Below the pieces are notes generated by a model. The model was not told the origin of the DNA and did not search any database. It saw only the letters and a list, made by a program, of their open reading frames with translations. A program made the translations under genes and the position numbers. A DNA stretch of 64,000 bases from Siphonodentalium dalli (lineage: Eukaryota > Mollusca > Scaphopoda > Gadilida > Siphonodentaliidae), in the NCBI GenBank assembly GCA_032622095.1, contig CP136063.1:278373426-278437425 (forward strand). The letters run 5' to 3'. Positions 32,851-45,700 of this stretch are shown one piece after another. Position 1 is the first letter of the stretch. Every line of letters starts with the position of its first letter.

Positions 32851-34133
32851 TGGCATTCATAGTTAAATAAATACTATATTTTCAACAGCGTACTAGTACT
32901 AGTAGATGACATAGAGTGCAACACAGATTTAAGCATATCCTGTATAAGACACAGTAAATTAATTTACATATAAACACTGGTACACTCTACGTTGTCTAAG
33001 ACGTCGCAAATATAATATATAATTATTTACCTATGAGATAACTGGCACCAGCGATGAATCACTGGTAAATTCCATTCCATGCGCCGACTACGATTTATCT
33101 TGTTGTAATTTTATAAAAAGTTTCAGCATCATACAAATGATAAAATGATACAACCCGATTTTGGTTCACTAAAATTATATAAGACACGATAAATAAATGT
33201 ACACACGTGACATCCTCATAATTTGCTACCCCAATCAGCTATGCCAATATATAGCCATTTGCTGAAGCAAACTGGGCCACGATAAAGGGATGCCGTATTG
33301 GATTGCCAAACAATCTGAATTAAGAAGGCTGACACACACGCACACTGGTAGTTCAGTACACTCTTTGCCAGGAAATGAACATGCATTGGTATAAGCAAGC
33401 CACTGTATTCGAATGTGCATACACATGATGTAGGGGTAACTTGAGTTTCCACCAGAGCCTCTGGCACTAGATCCAAATTCTTCCACTTTCAAATTTAAAC
33501 CAATTTTAAAGCCAGTGAAGTAAGTATGAGGTGTATAATCAACATAGAACCACAGCTGATAATCAGATTATTTATAAATATGCATATTCATGCAAGCAGG
33601 GTGCTGATTTCTAACTAGTCTCAACATAAGTGTTGTTCTAATATATATTACCTAGCCAAATTTATATATTTTGCGGACCTTGCACCCCTCCTTCACGCAA
33701 CAGGGTTTATAGACCTATAGCTTCTAATGAGACATTAACATTTCTCGAGCTAACTGATGTATGCAACGAAAGCCCTCCATTGTGTGGGAATGGTCTATTA
33801 GTAAATGTCTACTATGGATCAGGGATGTACGGAATAGGTCATGGTGAATTGGAGTGTCCTAGCAAGATTTCAAACTGCATCTCCAAATACCCACCCCCTT
33901 GATCAGGATGCGGGAATTGTTGTAGCTGAAGCCATTCTAATATTACAAATATAACTGATCAATGGAAACATCGGGTATGTATACGTTGCTTGTTGTTATT
34001 TATGTGGTGAGGACACCACTACGAGTTAAAGTGTTAATTTCATTACTGTTAGATTGAACTCTTGCTCAATTTAACAAAACAATGTATTTTTTTCTCCAAA
34101 TTTTGTTGTTGTTGAAAAACTAACACCATTATA
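32851..34133. other. Unassigned sequence
   Basis: No gene called. Two overlapping minus-strand frames at 33216-33492 have cysteines and hydrophobic stretches but no splice or start support, and I recognise no domain. Confidence 0.35.
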
Positions 34134-35064
34134 ACATCTGCCAGGGTACCCTGAGTCAAAATTTGGTTGAAATCAGTCCAGGGATCATGGAGAAAACAGA
34201 CAGAAAGACTGATAGACTATTAGACTGACAAATGATCACAGATCCTACTGTTTTAACAATTAGTTGGTAGCAAAACAAATGGGTCGGTCTGGAGAGGAGA
34301 AAAAAACAATCTTATATAAATGGCTCTGATGGAGCGATTGGATGATAGGACAGCTACTGCAGTATCTCATATGTGCACAACCTAGTGAGGAAATTAACAT
34401 AACAGCAAGACATCCCTTTGTTTTTCTCTAGTTTTTAAAATACTAGACCATGAAATATGGCTTTTAGCTAATTCTGAGAAATTGAGGCGCCAAATTAGAC
34501 AAACTCTAAATTTTGGAGGCACATAGCTCAAAATATACTCAACTGGAATATCTGATCAGGATCGCACAAAATGGATATAAAAATGGAAGGACTAGATAAA
34601 TGGAGTTTTTTTTTATACACATTGAGTATTTTAACCAAATTTACTTTATAACAGTCCTATTCCTGCTAAGAAACATTGTGTTGCCATTATTTTGAGGTTT
34701 GGCACTTTTTTTCTCATAAATGCACTGGACTATTATGGAAAATGTCAAGTAATCAATTAGAAATGCAGATCCAGCTTCATGTCCCCTTTTTGAATAGATT
34801 GTTGGGAAGGACAAACATGATGATAATATACAACCAATCTTGGTATATGTTATTCCACTAGTTTTTCTGGTAATGAAAATAGTGTAGTGGCCTTTTCTGA
34901 ATTTGTTGTAGATTTATTGAATTATGTCAAAATTCGCCTTTAAAATTTTAATTTTTTTATTTTAGAGGACTGTGCCAATCCACAATAAAAAATTTCACAC
35001 CCATGAGGTGTGTGTGTCCTATGTGTCAATGAATACGAAAATAACAAGAAATCTCGAGGGCTCG
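34134..35064. other. Retroelement tail fragment then unassigned sequence
   Basis: About 34134-34235 resembles 26502-26610 (aacatctgcc, gggatcatgg, acagacagaaagactg). The rest has no recognisable gene or repeat. Confidence 0.4.
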
Positions 35065-35328
35065 GGAATGTAGGAGGCCCCCACCCCCTTTTTCGTACGC
35101 CGTATTCCATGCCCTGTTATGAGGTACGCCGTATTCCGGCCCCTCTGTTAGGAGGTATTCGGTATTCCAAAAATACCGGTATTCGTACGCCGACCTTCCA
35201 AAAAATGAAGTTTTCATATCTTTTTTATGTATTCCATATGGCTGTTAACTGGTATTCCGTATTCCACCCTCTGTGTTAAGTGGTATTCCGTATTCCATGG
35301 GGGGGCTGGGGTGGGGGGCCTCATGTAG
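35065..35328. mobile_element. Small element with inverted ggcccccacccc ends and ggtattcc repeats
   Basis: The left end aggaggcccccacccc is inverted at the right (ggggtggggggcctc). Between them are many copies of ggtattccgtattcc and tacgccgtattcc on both strands, including an ataccggtat palindrome. Target duplication is not identified. Confidence 0.55.
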
Positions 35329-35789
35329 GGTTGAATGATTTTTTGGAAAACTCATACTGGCCTACTAGTATGTCTGGAAATGCTTCTATCAATTAATATT
35401 GATTTATTTTGAATTTTTGGGTATAATATACATGCAATCAATTTGGACATTTTATGGCTCATGTTCATTCAGAGCATAGCATGCGAATAACTCTTATTTA
35501 AAAATAATAACAAAAAATGTACCACTTGGTTCATCTGCTTGGTTATCACATTATATAAAATAGTTATATAAAATCAATATTAATTGATAGAAGCATTTCC
35601 AGGCAGGTGTCTTCGACTCATATCTCTTACTTTATACCCTGGAATCTATATCAAACATATTTAGGAAGAGATAGACCATCTTTAATATGGACTGATGCGG
35701 CCGACCAAAATTCAAAACATGGTAAAAATTCTTATATTGCACCATATTTTCCTATCAGAACTCTCAAGAATCGACTAATAGGTTTGATC
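35329..35789. other. Imperfect inverted repeat, gaaatgcttctatcaattaa
   Basis: ctggaaatgcttctatcaat (about 35374) is inverted at about 35582-35602 (attgatagaagcatttccag), with tattgattt inside. It may be a ~230-bp MITE. A related terminus (ggaaatgcttctatcgatta) occurs near 8303. No gene. Confidence 0.5.
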
Positions 35790-36538
35790 CAAGCCTGAGT
35801 TTAGTGTGCCTGTCATTTGCAGAATGAGGTCCCCATCTGCTATGGGAGACATAGACTCAGATTGAAGTTCCCAAATGGTGAATATTGTGATGTACACCCA
35901 TTGGGAACATCAATTTGTGATATACACCCATTGTGAACCTCAATTATACAATGTGTCTGCCAACTTGGGGGATATAGAGAAATAAAACCAAAAAAGAAAA
36001 GAATCTATGTGAAGAAGTTTCTATATAAATTTGATAATGAAGAAACTTTCCAGAGAAGATAGGCCTAAGCAGAATGAGGTCCCCAGAGGGTGAATTTAGT
36101 GATGCTAGCCCGCTATGCTGGGTAGTGTGATCACTAAATTCACCCTCTGGAGATATAGAGAAACAAAAAAGAAAAGAATCTATGTGAATAAGTTTCTATA
36201 GAAATTTGATAATGAAGAAACTTTCCAGAGAAGATAGGCCTAAGCAGAATGAGGTCCCCAGAGGGTGAATTTAGTGATGCTAGCCCGCTATGCTGGGTAG
36301 TGTCACTAAATTCACCCTCTGGAGATATAGAGAAACAAAAAAGAAAAGAATCTATGTGAATAAGTTTCTATAGAAATTTGATAATGAAGAAACTTTCCAG
36401 AGAAGATAGGCCTAAGCAGAATGAGGTCCCCAGAGGGTGAATTTAGTGATGCTAGCCCGCTATGCTGGGTAGCGTCACTAAATTCACCCTCTGGGGACCT
36501 CATTCTGCAAATGACAGACACACTAAACTCAGACTTGG
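35790..36538. mobile_element. GAATGAGGTCCCC hairpin element with internal triplication
   Basis: Outer ends ccaagcctgagtttagtgtg and cacactaaactcagacttgg are inverted. The internal segment of ~170 bp (agatatagagaaacaaaaaa to aaattcaccctctgg) occurs three times in tandem, starting near 35970, 36151 and 36323, almost identical between the last two. Each contains the hairpin arms gtgaatttagtgatgctagc and tcactaaattcaccctct. Confidence 0.88.
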
Positions 36539-36669
36539 TTCGATCTGATTATTTTCTGGATTAAATTTCAATTAACAGAAACTTAGCACTGGTTCTTGTA
36601 GGGTTCCGACGGTGTGCAATTTTGTCAGATTCTTTCCTATGTGATGTGAGCTGGTTGACAGTGATAGAA

Positions 36670-36766
36670 ATTTAATGGACACTGATGGATACATTTAATG
36701 GACACTGATGGATACATTTAATGGACACTGATGGATACATTTAATGGACACTGATGGATACATTTT
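36670..36766. repeat. 23-bp tandem repeat, four units
   Basis: Four near-identical units of atttaatggacactgatgga plus tac. No gene. Confidence 0.92.
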
Positions 36767-37167
36767 GGTATCCAAAATGCTTAATGAACGTGGACAACGA
36801 ACAATAGTGCTCGGAAATTGGTTTCGTCTGGATGGGGTTAAATTGTTTACCGCCGGTCATATTTCGCGTGGGTAGTTTTGAATAGAGCCTTGAATATCTA
36901 ATCATGTGCTGACCTCGGTGGACGGTCACCATGCATGTTCCCTGTAATTCATGATCACGATCAACTCAGCACGGCTTTTACGCTTTCGTCACTGTTCATG
37001 AAATAAACAAGCGATCGATATTGGCCGACTTTCGATCATTCCGAATTTGGTCGCCGACAAGGGCGTTGGTTTATTCTTTGATACATGTACAAACAACTCA
37101 TATAATGCTGACAGGCTTATGGTATCGTTCATTGATCACAACGCGCTTGCCATTATGGTGTAAATGA

Positions 37168-37424
37168 TTGAACCCTTCCATGACTGGAACTTCCTGAAGT
37201 TTTGCGAAAACCATGTGCCAATGCATTCTCTTATATATGCGAGTTTCGAATATATAAGAGAATACATTGGCCTAACAATATTTACCTTGAGTCGACCTTG
37301 TAAGCCAGTGCATTCTCTTATATAAATGTGAGGCTCCCTATGGGAGACTCACATATATAGGAGAATGCACTGACACAGGGTCTTTAATGCTGCACCAGGG
37401 CAGCTCCCATCATGAAAAGGTTAA
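37168..37424. mobile_element. Double-hairpin MITE, CCCTTTCATGAC family
   Basis: Left end ttgaacccttccatgactgg (TTAA decayed to TTGA). Right end ccatcatgaaaaggttaa. It contains core hairpins at 37218-37270 (shortened) and 37305-37372. Relatives with the same ends: 47235-47497, 57154-57415 and 57499-57744. Confidence 0.8.
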
Positions 37425-37485
37425 GCTAGGTAAGCAAGATGCTGAATTGGCTCGTAGGGACAGACCATGCCATTGAGGCCCTACA

Positions 37486-37702
37486 TACAGTAATGCCCTA
37501 AATAATCGACCCCTTAACCACAGCAGAATTATGGGTAACTTTTCAGGATTAAGTTGGAAATATGGCTTGTTGCCATTCATCAGAAAGGTCTCAGTGAGAG
37601 CTTTCCGATGAATGGCATCAAGCCATATTTCCGACTAAATCCTGAAAAGTTGCCCATATTTCAGCTGTGGTTAAGGAGTCGATTATTTAGAGCATTATTG
37701 TA
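37486..37702. mobile_element. Palindromic MITE with TA-CAGTAATGC ends
   Basis: Second copy of the ~215-bp palindrome, 217 bp. It starts TA-CAGTAATGCCCTAAATAAT, has its apex at gtctcagtgagagc and ends agcattattg-TA. A few mismatches distinguish the two arms. Confidence 0.88.
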
Positions 37703-38775
37703 TATCCCATATTACATTTCAATATTCCAAATAAAACTGATAAAAAATCATTTCTTTATTGGATTGTAAGAATTTCAGCATATGATCATGTATCTAGATT
37801 CATTTCGTCCACAGATTAATAATGTTTACTTCATCCAGGGACTCATCCACACCAAGAAATGAGTCAAACTGCTTAATATGAATATGATCATACGCTAGCG
37901 TAACTAACGAACCAAAGCAAAACCACTCACACGAGAGTAGCTGTGGCTTTTTTTTTTATCTTTCTTTTTCTTTTTATCAAAATCAGTTTATAGATTCCCT
38001 GGTATTCCCTCCAAATAAGATTCACATAAGGCTATATTTCCTGGGTTCGTTGAATGAATGGACCCCAATCGTAATTTCGAGTATAAATTAGGCAGATCGT
38101 ACTTCCGGGTGGAACGGGAACATCTTTAATGAATTGAACCAATTTATTTCTTTTCTTGACGCTGGGTGAGCACTGCAGCGGAGATACTATACTATACCGA
38201 GAAGCGTGTCCATTTCATAGCTGTTCATTTCATTCAAAGGTGTCATTCTGTCGATTTCAACGAAAATCGAATCATATAAACAACGTCATCGTATAACTTT
38301 CACCATTGACCGAGTTCGCTTGAATGTATCTTCTGCTTTGTTCATAATTATGTGTTTCCTTTCGATTCCATGGCGGAAATAGTATATTTATGGATTATCA
38401 CATGCATGTATGTACTATGTATATAATCTTATGATAACAATTAATTCCTTTAAATATATATTATTTCGTTTTGCACAGTACTGCACCGTACCAAGTGCTG
38501 TACATTAAAGGCCCACCTTCGCACAGTAGAACGATAAATTCGTGATGACATTCTTAAATATTATATTTCACATCAGGAATGTCGATCACTTTTCACAAAG
38601 TCCCGATATGTGTAGACTGTAGTTACAATAGTGTCGTTATTTATTGTGTCTTATTTTCTCAATAAAAGGTAAACTAACATAACGAATGAACTTACATTGT
38701 AATTCAATGCTCATAATTCTCATTTGCAATACCAGTAATCAAAAGACACAGTAACAAGATTTTCCGATTACGACA
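37703..38775. other. Unassigned sequence
   Basis: No gene is supported. A T-rich tract at 37948-37980 and scattered AT-rich stretches only. Confidence 0.4.
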
Positions 38776-39175
38776 TTAACCCTTTACCCAACAAACCGGC
38801 CAAAACCGGCCAAATAAAGCTTCAACAGCCTAAAATATCTTCGGTCTGCCTCAATAGAACCATACAAATATGGATATCATTGGAACCGGCTCCTTGACCA
38901 CATTGTGATAGTTACAGTTATGCCCTGTGCCAATGCATTCTCTTATATATGCGAGTCGACCATAGGTCGCCTCGCATATATAAGAGAATGCATTGGCCTA
39001 AAAAAAATCTTTTTTTAACACTTTTTACCATTTTTTCTTACATTCTTTAACAATTTTAAAATTTTTAATGTGTTAAGCCAATGCATTCTCTTATATATGC
39101 GAGGCGACCTATGGTCGACTCGAATATATAAGAGAATGCATTGGCACAGGGGCGTTCTGTTGGGTAAAGGGTTAA
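38776..39175. mobile_element. Double-hairpin MITE, CCCTTTACCCAAC family, complete
   Basis: Exactly bounded by TTAA: left TTAA-CCCTTTACCCAACAAACC, right TGTTGGGTAAAGGG-TTAA, 400 bp. The left side has an extra ~130-bp unique segment (cggccaaaaccggccaaata, tcttcggtctgcctcaatag). Then come core hairpin 1, an AT-rich spacer and core hairpin 2. The copy at 41002-41401 is also 400 bp and inverted. 61197-61572 and 61841-62137 are partial. Confidence 0.92.
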
Positions 39176-39256
39176 TGCTTTAAGCCCACCGATCTACTGT
39201 GCGACAAAGGCACTTACGAAATTCAAAACATCAGCGTCGTATTAGATAATAATTGG

Positions 39257-39264
39257 TGACGTCA
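39257..39264. promoter_or_regulatory. TGACGTCA (CRE-like) site
   Basis: A perfect CRE palindrome, about 110 bp upstream of the candidate exon at 39383-39532. A second one occurs at 5113-5120 without a nearby gene, so chance occurrence is possible. Confidence 0.25.
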
Positions 39265-39382
39265 CAAAATCTGATATAGTCTATATACAGCCCAAAGCGT
39301 CCGGCTTTGGTTCGTTATTATTCTATGATTCAGCAATATTTCAGTGATTTGACAACGTCACGAGTCAACAAGTTTATTTTAG

Positions 39383-39532
39383 GATTCAGATATGTTGGAG
39401 AATTGGACTACAACCAGAAAGTCAGAATGTTTATTTTATGATTCAGATATATTCCGGGAATTCGCCCACATCCAGAGAGTCAGAATGTCCAACTGAAGAA
39501 CATCCGATTACACCTCTCAAAGAAGAAACCAG
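39383..39532 (+). CDS. Candidate orphan exon with strong 5' splice site
   Basis: A continuous frame runs from an acceptor-like tttattttag (ending 39382) to a near-consensus donor (ACCAG followed by GTAAGT at 39533). It may alternatively begin at ATG 39438. It encodes IQICWRIGLQPESQ, then MIQIYSGNSPTSRES and PTEEHPITPLKEET. The first 57 bp are a diverged in-frame tandem duplicate of the next 57 bp (gattcagatat to gtcagaatgt). No partner exon with a compatible phase was found, so it may be a decayed or false exon. No family is recognised. Confidence 0.25.
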
Positions 39533-41001
39533 GTAAGTCCGGGAGCAATAGGGGTAAAGTAAAAAATCTCTGTTAAAGTTATTTTATCTATGCAAATTTG
39601 GACTATTCAGTGAATAGAAATCACACTATGGTGATTACTCTGATTGCTAGCGGTTGAGAAATCTCAAAGTATGCCCAAAACAATTGTTGCTTGTAAGCAA
39701 CGGTGGAATAAACTTGAAAATACATAGAAATAGGCTAGAATATTAGTTTATCTGAATCAGTTGTTCGCCCATGCCACATCCCAAATAGGGGTGAGCTGAA
39801 TCAATTGTGGTCACAACAGAGGGCATAATAATTCTGACACTGGCAAATGCCAAGTTCTCCACTCAACGATAAATGGTGATGGAAAACATTCCGGAATGAG
39901 ACTTTGGGTTTAGGAGCAAATGCACTTCTATGATTTTGTATTCTACGTGTATATGCCTATAACAGCTTGTGTTGTTTTCATATCTGAACTTATGTCCATG
40001 ATCTTTGTAAAATATACATGTTCCTGACTAAATGATGGTATTTGATTGTATTACACATCCGGTATCAAAGATCGAGGTAGACATAAGAGACAAATTTATC
40101 AGGAGAAAGCTGGCAACTTTGCAAATTCAACATAAATATACACGTACAGGGTTTTCATGGCCATTGTATATAATGCCATATGACCTGTCGAAACAAGCAT
40201 TGCCACAGTTGGACCCAGTATTCCACACTTGGTGTAGATGCATGGGTACTGCAGAGATATGCAAATAACTCGACCCAGAAACTGTCGAAATATGCAAATA
40301 ACTCGACCCAGAAACTGGTATCAGACCCAAGAAGACTAGAGCACAGATTCAAGACAAAACCTCAAATCGTACGTTCTTCAAGTGAAGCATGAGTTCGGTC
40401 GGTTCTACTTCGATGGTTGGTGATAGTTACTTATGATGGGGTGATCATGTTTGGTGCTATCTCAATGTTCTGAAAACGCTGAATTGTGAGCAATAATCAG
40501 CCACCTATAGCATTACTCGGGACTAAGTACTTTCTATGAAATATTTAGCATAAACAAGAATGTTAGTTATGTTACCATAAAAAGTTAATTGACTGTTGAT
40601 TATTTGTTACGTTGTTTCAGTCGATAGACCATATCACGACTAATACTACACCTTTCCCGCAGCCAGAATATGGTGAACTTTGACCATAATTGTATTTTTT
40701 ATTTCCGTGATATTTGAGCTATTTGATGATGATTTAATTCGTGAGCAGGCGCGAACTGCATTGTTTCTATGATGAAATGTTGACATTTGCTTCACTGCTT
40801 ATAAACATAAGCATGATAAACATGATGTCTGAGTCGTATAAGATTATATACTGATTTTGGCAGCAATTTTGAATGATACTTTTACAAAAAAATTTCACCA
40901 AGTGTGTGTCACCAATCTAACACTTTTGATACATTTGCTGCCATTTTGACTGTCATGATTGATTATATTGATCATCTCAAATGTTCAAGCATCAATGAGA
41001 T
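39533..41001. other. Unassigned sequence
   Basis: A 33-bp direct repeat (actcgacccagaaactg, about 40268 and 40301) and a possible small exon at 40621-40679 (tttcag before, gtgaac after) are the only marks. The last ~70 bp (ttgctgccattttgactg) recur near 41622, so about 0.7 kb is an old direct duplication around the MITE. Confidence 0.35.
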
Positions 41002-41401
41002 TTAACCCTTTACCCAACAGAAGGGCCCTGTGCCAATGCATTCTCTTATATATGCGAGTCGACCATAGGTCGCCTCGCATATACAAGAGAATGCATTGGC
41101 TTAACACATTAAAAATTATAAAATGGTTAAAGAATGTAAGAAAAAATGGTAAAAAGTGTTAAAAAAAGATTTTTTTTAGGCCAATGCATTCTCTTATATA
41201 TGCGAGGCGACCTATGGTCGACTCGCATATATAAGAGAATGCATTGGCACAGGGCATAACTGTAACTATCACAATGTGGTCAAGGAGCCGGTTCCAATGA
41301 TATCCATATTTGTATGGTTCTATTGAGACAGACCGAAGATATTTTAGGCTGTTGAAGCTTTATTTGGCCGGTTTTGGCCGGTTTGTTGGGTAAAGGGTTA
41401 A
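41002..41401. mobile_element. Double-hairpin MITE, CCCTTTACCCAAC family, inverted copy
   Basis: 400 bp, TTAA-bounded and in the opposite orientation to 38776-39175, with the unique segment (ctattgagacagaccgaaga) on the right. Both core hairpins are intact. The near-identity of the two copies implies recent activity. Confidence 0.92.
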
Positions 41402-42762
41402 TTGTATAGGTAATAATAGCATGTGCTTAACTCTGTCAACGTTTCACGTTGCAATATGGCTAGAAACACGAAGTTATACCAAGATAAATTTGTTTATGGA
41501 TTGAAATGGACTGATACCAAAGAAATAACAAGTGTAATGTTTACAATGCAGTTTAGTCAACTCCACACATCAACCACAACATCTAAACGAATAAGGACGA
41601 AACATAGCATTTTCTATAAATTTGCTGCCATTTTGACTGCCATCATAAATCATTGTAACAATTTCAGACCCTAATGAGATTGCGTTTTGTCGGTAATACT
41701 TCCATTGGCTTAACTCCTTCAGATCTGTAAATTTCATATTAAAATATGACTAGAAACCGAAAGTGAGTTTTCGATGAAATATCATACATTGTACTACGTT
41801 CTTAAAAAAAACTCTTATGCTTTGGAAGTAGCTGAACACAAATGAACAACAACTTTCACTACCCAAATAATTGTGAGACATGAATAATAGGAAAACAAAC
41901 AACAATTTATCGTTAATTCCAAACAATAGAAAAAGATATAGTAGCTATGAGTGAAAATGTGACTTGTTTCCAATTCAGGTCACCATTTTGGCAGCCATCT
42001 TGTTATTGGAGAACCCAATTTTTCCTGTAAAATGTAGTACAATGTAATAGCATTCCAATAATGTATGCATTTGTATACATTATATAAGATATTGTCTCCA
42101 ACAAAATGGATTTAAACTGACTTAGTTCATATTTTGTAACATGTCTGCCATGTTGGACGCCATCTTGGATTCAAGGAAATTCTCAAGGGTGTGAACTCCA
42201 CACCCACATATAAATTGAAGCACATGTCATCCAGAATCACAATCTGCAGAGAAAAAAATTTAACAGAGAATTTTTTCTTACCCCTAAAATTGGCCTTTTG
42301 CTTCTGGACAATAACTGTTTCTATGAAGAATGGATTCTCCCATTCAGTTGTAAAACTATACATTAGAATGATCTATTATTCATTTGGAGGGGTGTTCAGA
42401 TATTGTTACACTGTTATCAAGGCTATTTAACATAACCCTAGATTTGTTCATGTATTTATTCATTAGTCCGGTTTGGGCTTTAATTAGAGCAAAATGTCAG
42501 GTTGGCTAGACTTATGCCTATTTTTCACACTGATTTATGACCTTTTTATTCATAAAAAAATCTACTTTGGTACATGTTGCAGCAATAACAACATGTGGCA
42601 ACCTGAATATATGTCAGATGACTGCAATTTAGAAGAAAAAAATGTGTTTTCACCCTTATTTGAGCAGATGTTTGTCAAATTTTGACTATATTTCACCCTC
42701 AACAGTAAAAATACGTGTTCGTGTATTTCACCGGATATTTATGGGGACATGACAATCTGCGG
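41402..42762. other. Unassigned sequence between MITE and palindrome
   Basis: Contains gccattttgactgccat near 41622 (also near 40938) and related gccatctt/gccatgtt phrases near 41990 and 42145, suggesting diverged repeats. Short frames at 42127-42685 have no motif. Confidence 0.35.
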
Positions 42763-45700
42763 AATGAATTCGGAAATGCCATGCATGTGAGGCAAATGGA
42801 CAACCTATACCTTTTGTGGCTTATTTTCAAAGTATGTTGCATGTTGCTTTATTTCATAAATAGGGACATGACAATCTGCGGAATGGGATGGAATATGGAA
42901 TAGAACGACAATCTGCGGAACAGAATTTCAAATTGCGTGGAACGGCCGATATCTCGAGGGATACAGGGCGTAGGGCGCTCATGTTGGTGTCTAACGAAAG
43001 GCCCACATTCGCCCTATCCACACATATTAACCCCGCCACTGACCGGACACCAGAAGTTGCATTATTTGATCGAAAACTGACCTAACATGGGGTGAAATTT
43101 GGGATAGCATGGCAATCTGCGGAACAGAATTTCAAATTGCGTGGAACGGCCGATATCTCGAGGAATACAGGGCGTAGGGCGCTCATTTTGGTGTCTAACG
43201 AAAGGCCGATATTCGCCCTATCCACACATATTAACCCCGCCACTGAACGGACACCGGAAGTTGCATTATTCGGTCGAAAACTGACCTAACATAAAATGCC
43301 ACAAACACGAAAAACTGCGTTCGACATTAATGTTTAGAATTTAGATTTCTCGACGAATACGCTAGCAAACACCAAGTTTTAGGTATCAAATAACGCAGTG
43401 GAATACTGTGCACTCGTTTTTATCTACAATATGGCTGTTTTAGTGCGAAAACTGTAATAGCGAAACGCAAACAAGCGCCGATAAAACAGCTAAAAATAGA
43501 CTCGATGTTTACATTTACACGATCGATTTCAGCTGGTATATTCAATATAATGGGGTGTATAGTATATCAAAATGTAGGATTAGACACAGGGAATGTATTT
43601 TTTTCCAAATGGGTCCACCACGCGGTGAAATTGTTGCAGAAATTCGCTCCAAAATATTCGCACTTCAGTTGTGACTAAAAGCCCAGATGCCGGAGCCCGG
43701 CGACTAAAAGCCAAGTTACAAAATAGATTAACTGGTTTGAACGCATGAATATGTCAATGGTCAGACTGTTGGAAATAATACCCAATTTTTTTTATAGACT
43801 TATATAAACACTTACGTGTGAAACTCGAATTTTAATTAAATCCATGATTGTGTAGTCTCTCGTATATCACGAACACTGCGCGCACACATTTTATTGGAAT
43901 ACATGCCATCTTTGCCTTGTGTTTTGTTTAGTTTAGTTTTTTTGGCGACCAAAGATGAGATGTGTTCGCACCACACTGTGCTAAGGCCAATGAAATCACT
44001 GAATTTCAGATTATCAGCTTAACCGCATTATTTCATTAGTATCTGAAGCAAATTAATGAACACCATAAACAATAGAAAATTAACACAGCTCTTCGTGCGG
44101 GATAATCTTTAAAGCCAGTGACACCTCAGTCATCCTGACAGACTGTACAAACATAATGATAATGGGGCATTATGCATCATGAATATTTTTGTTAATTGGA
44201 ATTGTCAAATCTAACATGCATGTTGTGGCTTCTAAGTAAACAAATTACCAGTTTTTTTAAATGGAGGCATGATGTTAAAGGACTCTTAGTTGCAATTAAG
44301 ACCCTCGCAATAAATGCTTCAACAAACGCTCTTTATTGACTACCCTATACATGTTCTATGTATACTATAGGGCGACTGTATATACACAGACGGTATAGAT
44401 AACTTTTAAGAGTGTTAACAATATTTTATTAGAACGAAAAAACAGAACGTCACATTTACAATGTATACATAGAAAAATAACAAATAGTTCAAATGGCGAT
44501 ATGATAACAAGCAATAAGCCTATGGCTTGTTATCATATCGCCATTTGAACTATTTGTTATTTTTCTATGTATACATTGTAAATGTGACGTTCTGTTTTTT
44601 CGTTCTAATAAAATATTGTTAACACTCTTAAAAGTTATCTATACCGTCTGTGTATATACAGTCGCCCTATAGTATACATAGAACATGTATAGGGTAGTCA
44701 ATAAAGAGCGTTTGTTGAAGCATTTATTGCGAGGGTCTTAATTGCAACTAAGAGTCCTTTAACATCATGCCTCCATTTAAAAAAACTGGTAATTTGTTTC
44801 ACTTAGAAGCCACAACATGCATGTTAGATTTGACAATTCCAATTAACAAAAATATTCATGATGCATAATGCCCCATTATCATTATGTTTGTACAGTCTGT
44901 CAGGATGACTGAGGTGTCACTGGCTTTAAAGATTATCCCGCACGAAGAGCTGTGTTAATTTTCTATTGTTTATGGTGTTCATTAATTTGCTTCAGATACT
45001 AATGAAATAATGCGGTTAAGCTGATAATCTGAAATTCAGTGATTTCATTGGCCTTAGCACAGTGTGGTGCGAACACATCTCATCTTTGGTCGCCAAAAAA
45101 ACTAAACTAAACAAAACACAAGGCAAAGATGGCATGTATTCCAATAAAATGTGTGCGCGCAGTGTTCGTGATATACGAGAGACTACACAATCATGGATTT
45201 AATTAAAATTCGAGTTTCACACGTAAGTGTTTATATAAGTCTATAAAAAAAATTGGGTATTATTTCCAACAGTCTGACCATTGACATATTCATGCGTTCA
45301 AACCAGTTAATCTATTTTGTAACTTGGCTTTTAGTCGCCGGGCTCCGGCATCTGGGCTTTTAGTCACAACTGAAGTGCGAATATTTTGGAGCGAATTTCT
45401 GCAACAATTTCACCGCGTGGTGGACCCATTTGGAAAAAAATACATTCCCTGTGTCTAATCCTACATTTTGATATACTATACGCCCCATTATATTGAATAT
45501 ACCAGCTGAAATCGATCGTGTAAATGTAAACATCGAGTCTATTTTTAGCTGTTTTATCGGCGCTTGTTTGCGTTTCGCTATTACAGTTTTCGCACTAAAA
45601 CAGCCATATTGTAGATAAAAACGAGTGCACAGTATTCCACTGCGTTATTTGATACCTAAAACTTGGTGTTTGCTAGCGTATTCGTCGAGAAATCTAAATT

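Noticed and set aside
33216-33492. Two overlapping minus-strand frames of about 85 aa
   Set aside because: Cysteine-containing but without recognisable domain, start context or splice sites. The overlapping frames cannot both be real.
40032-40392. Frames of 65-78 aa on both strands
   Set aside because: They overlap a 33-bp direct repeat and are open on both strands. No splice or domain evidence.
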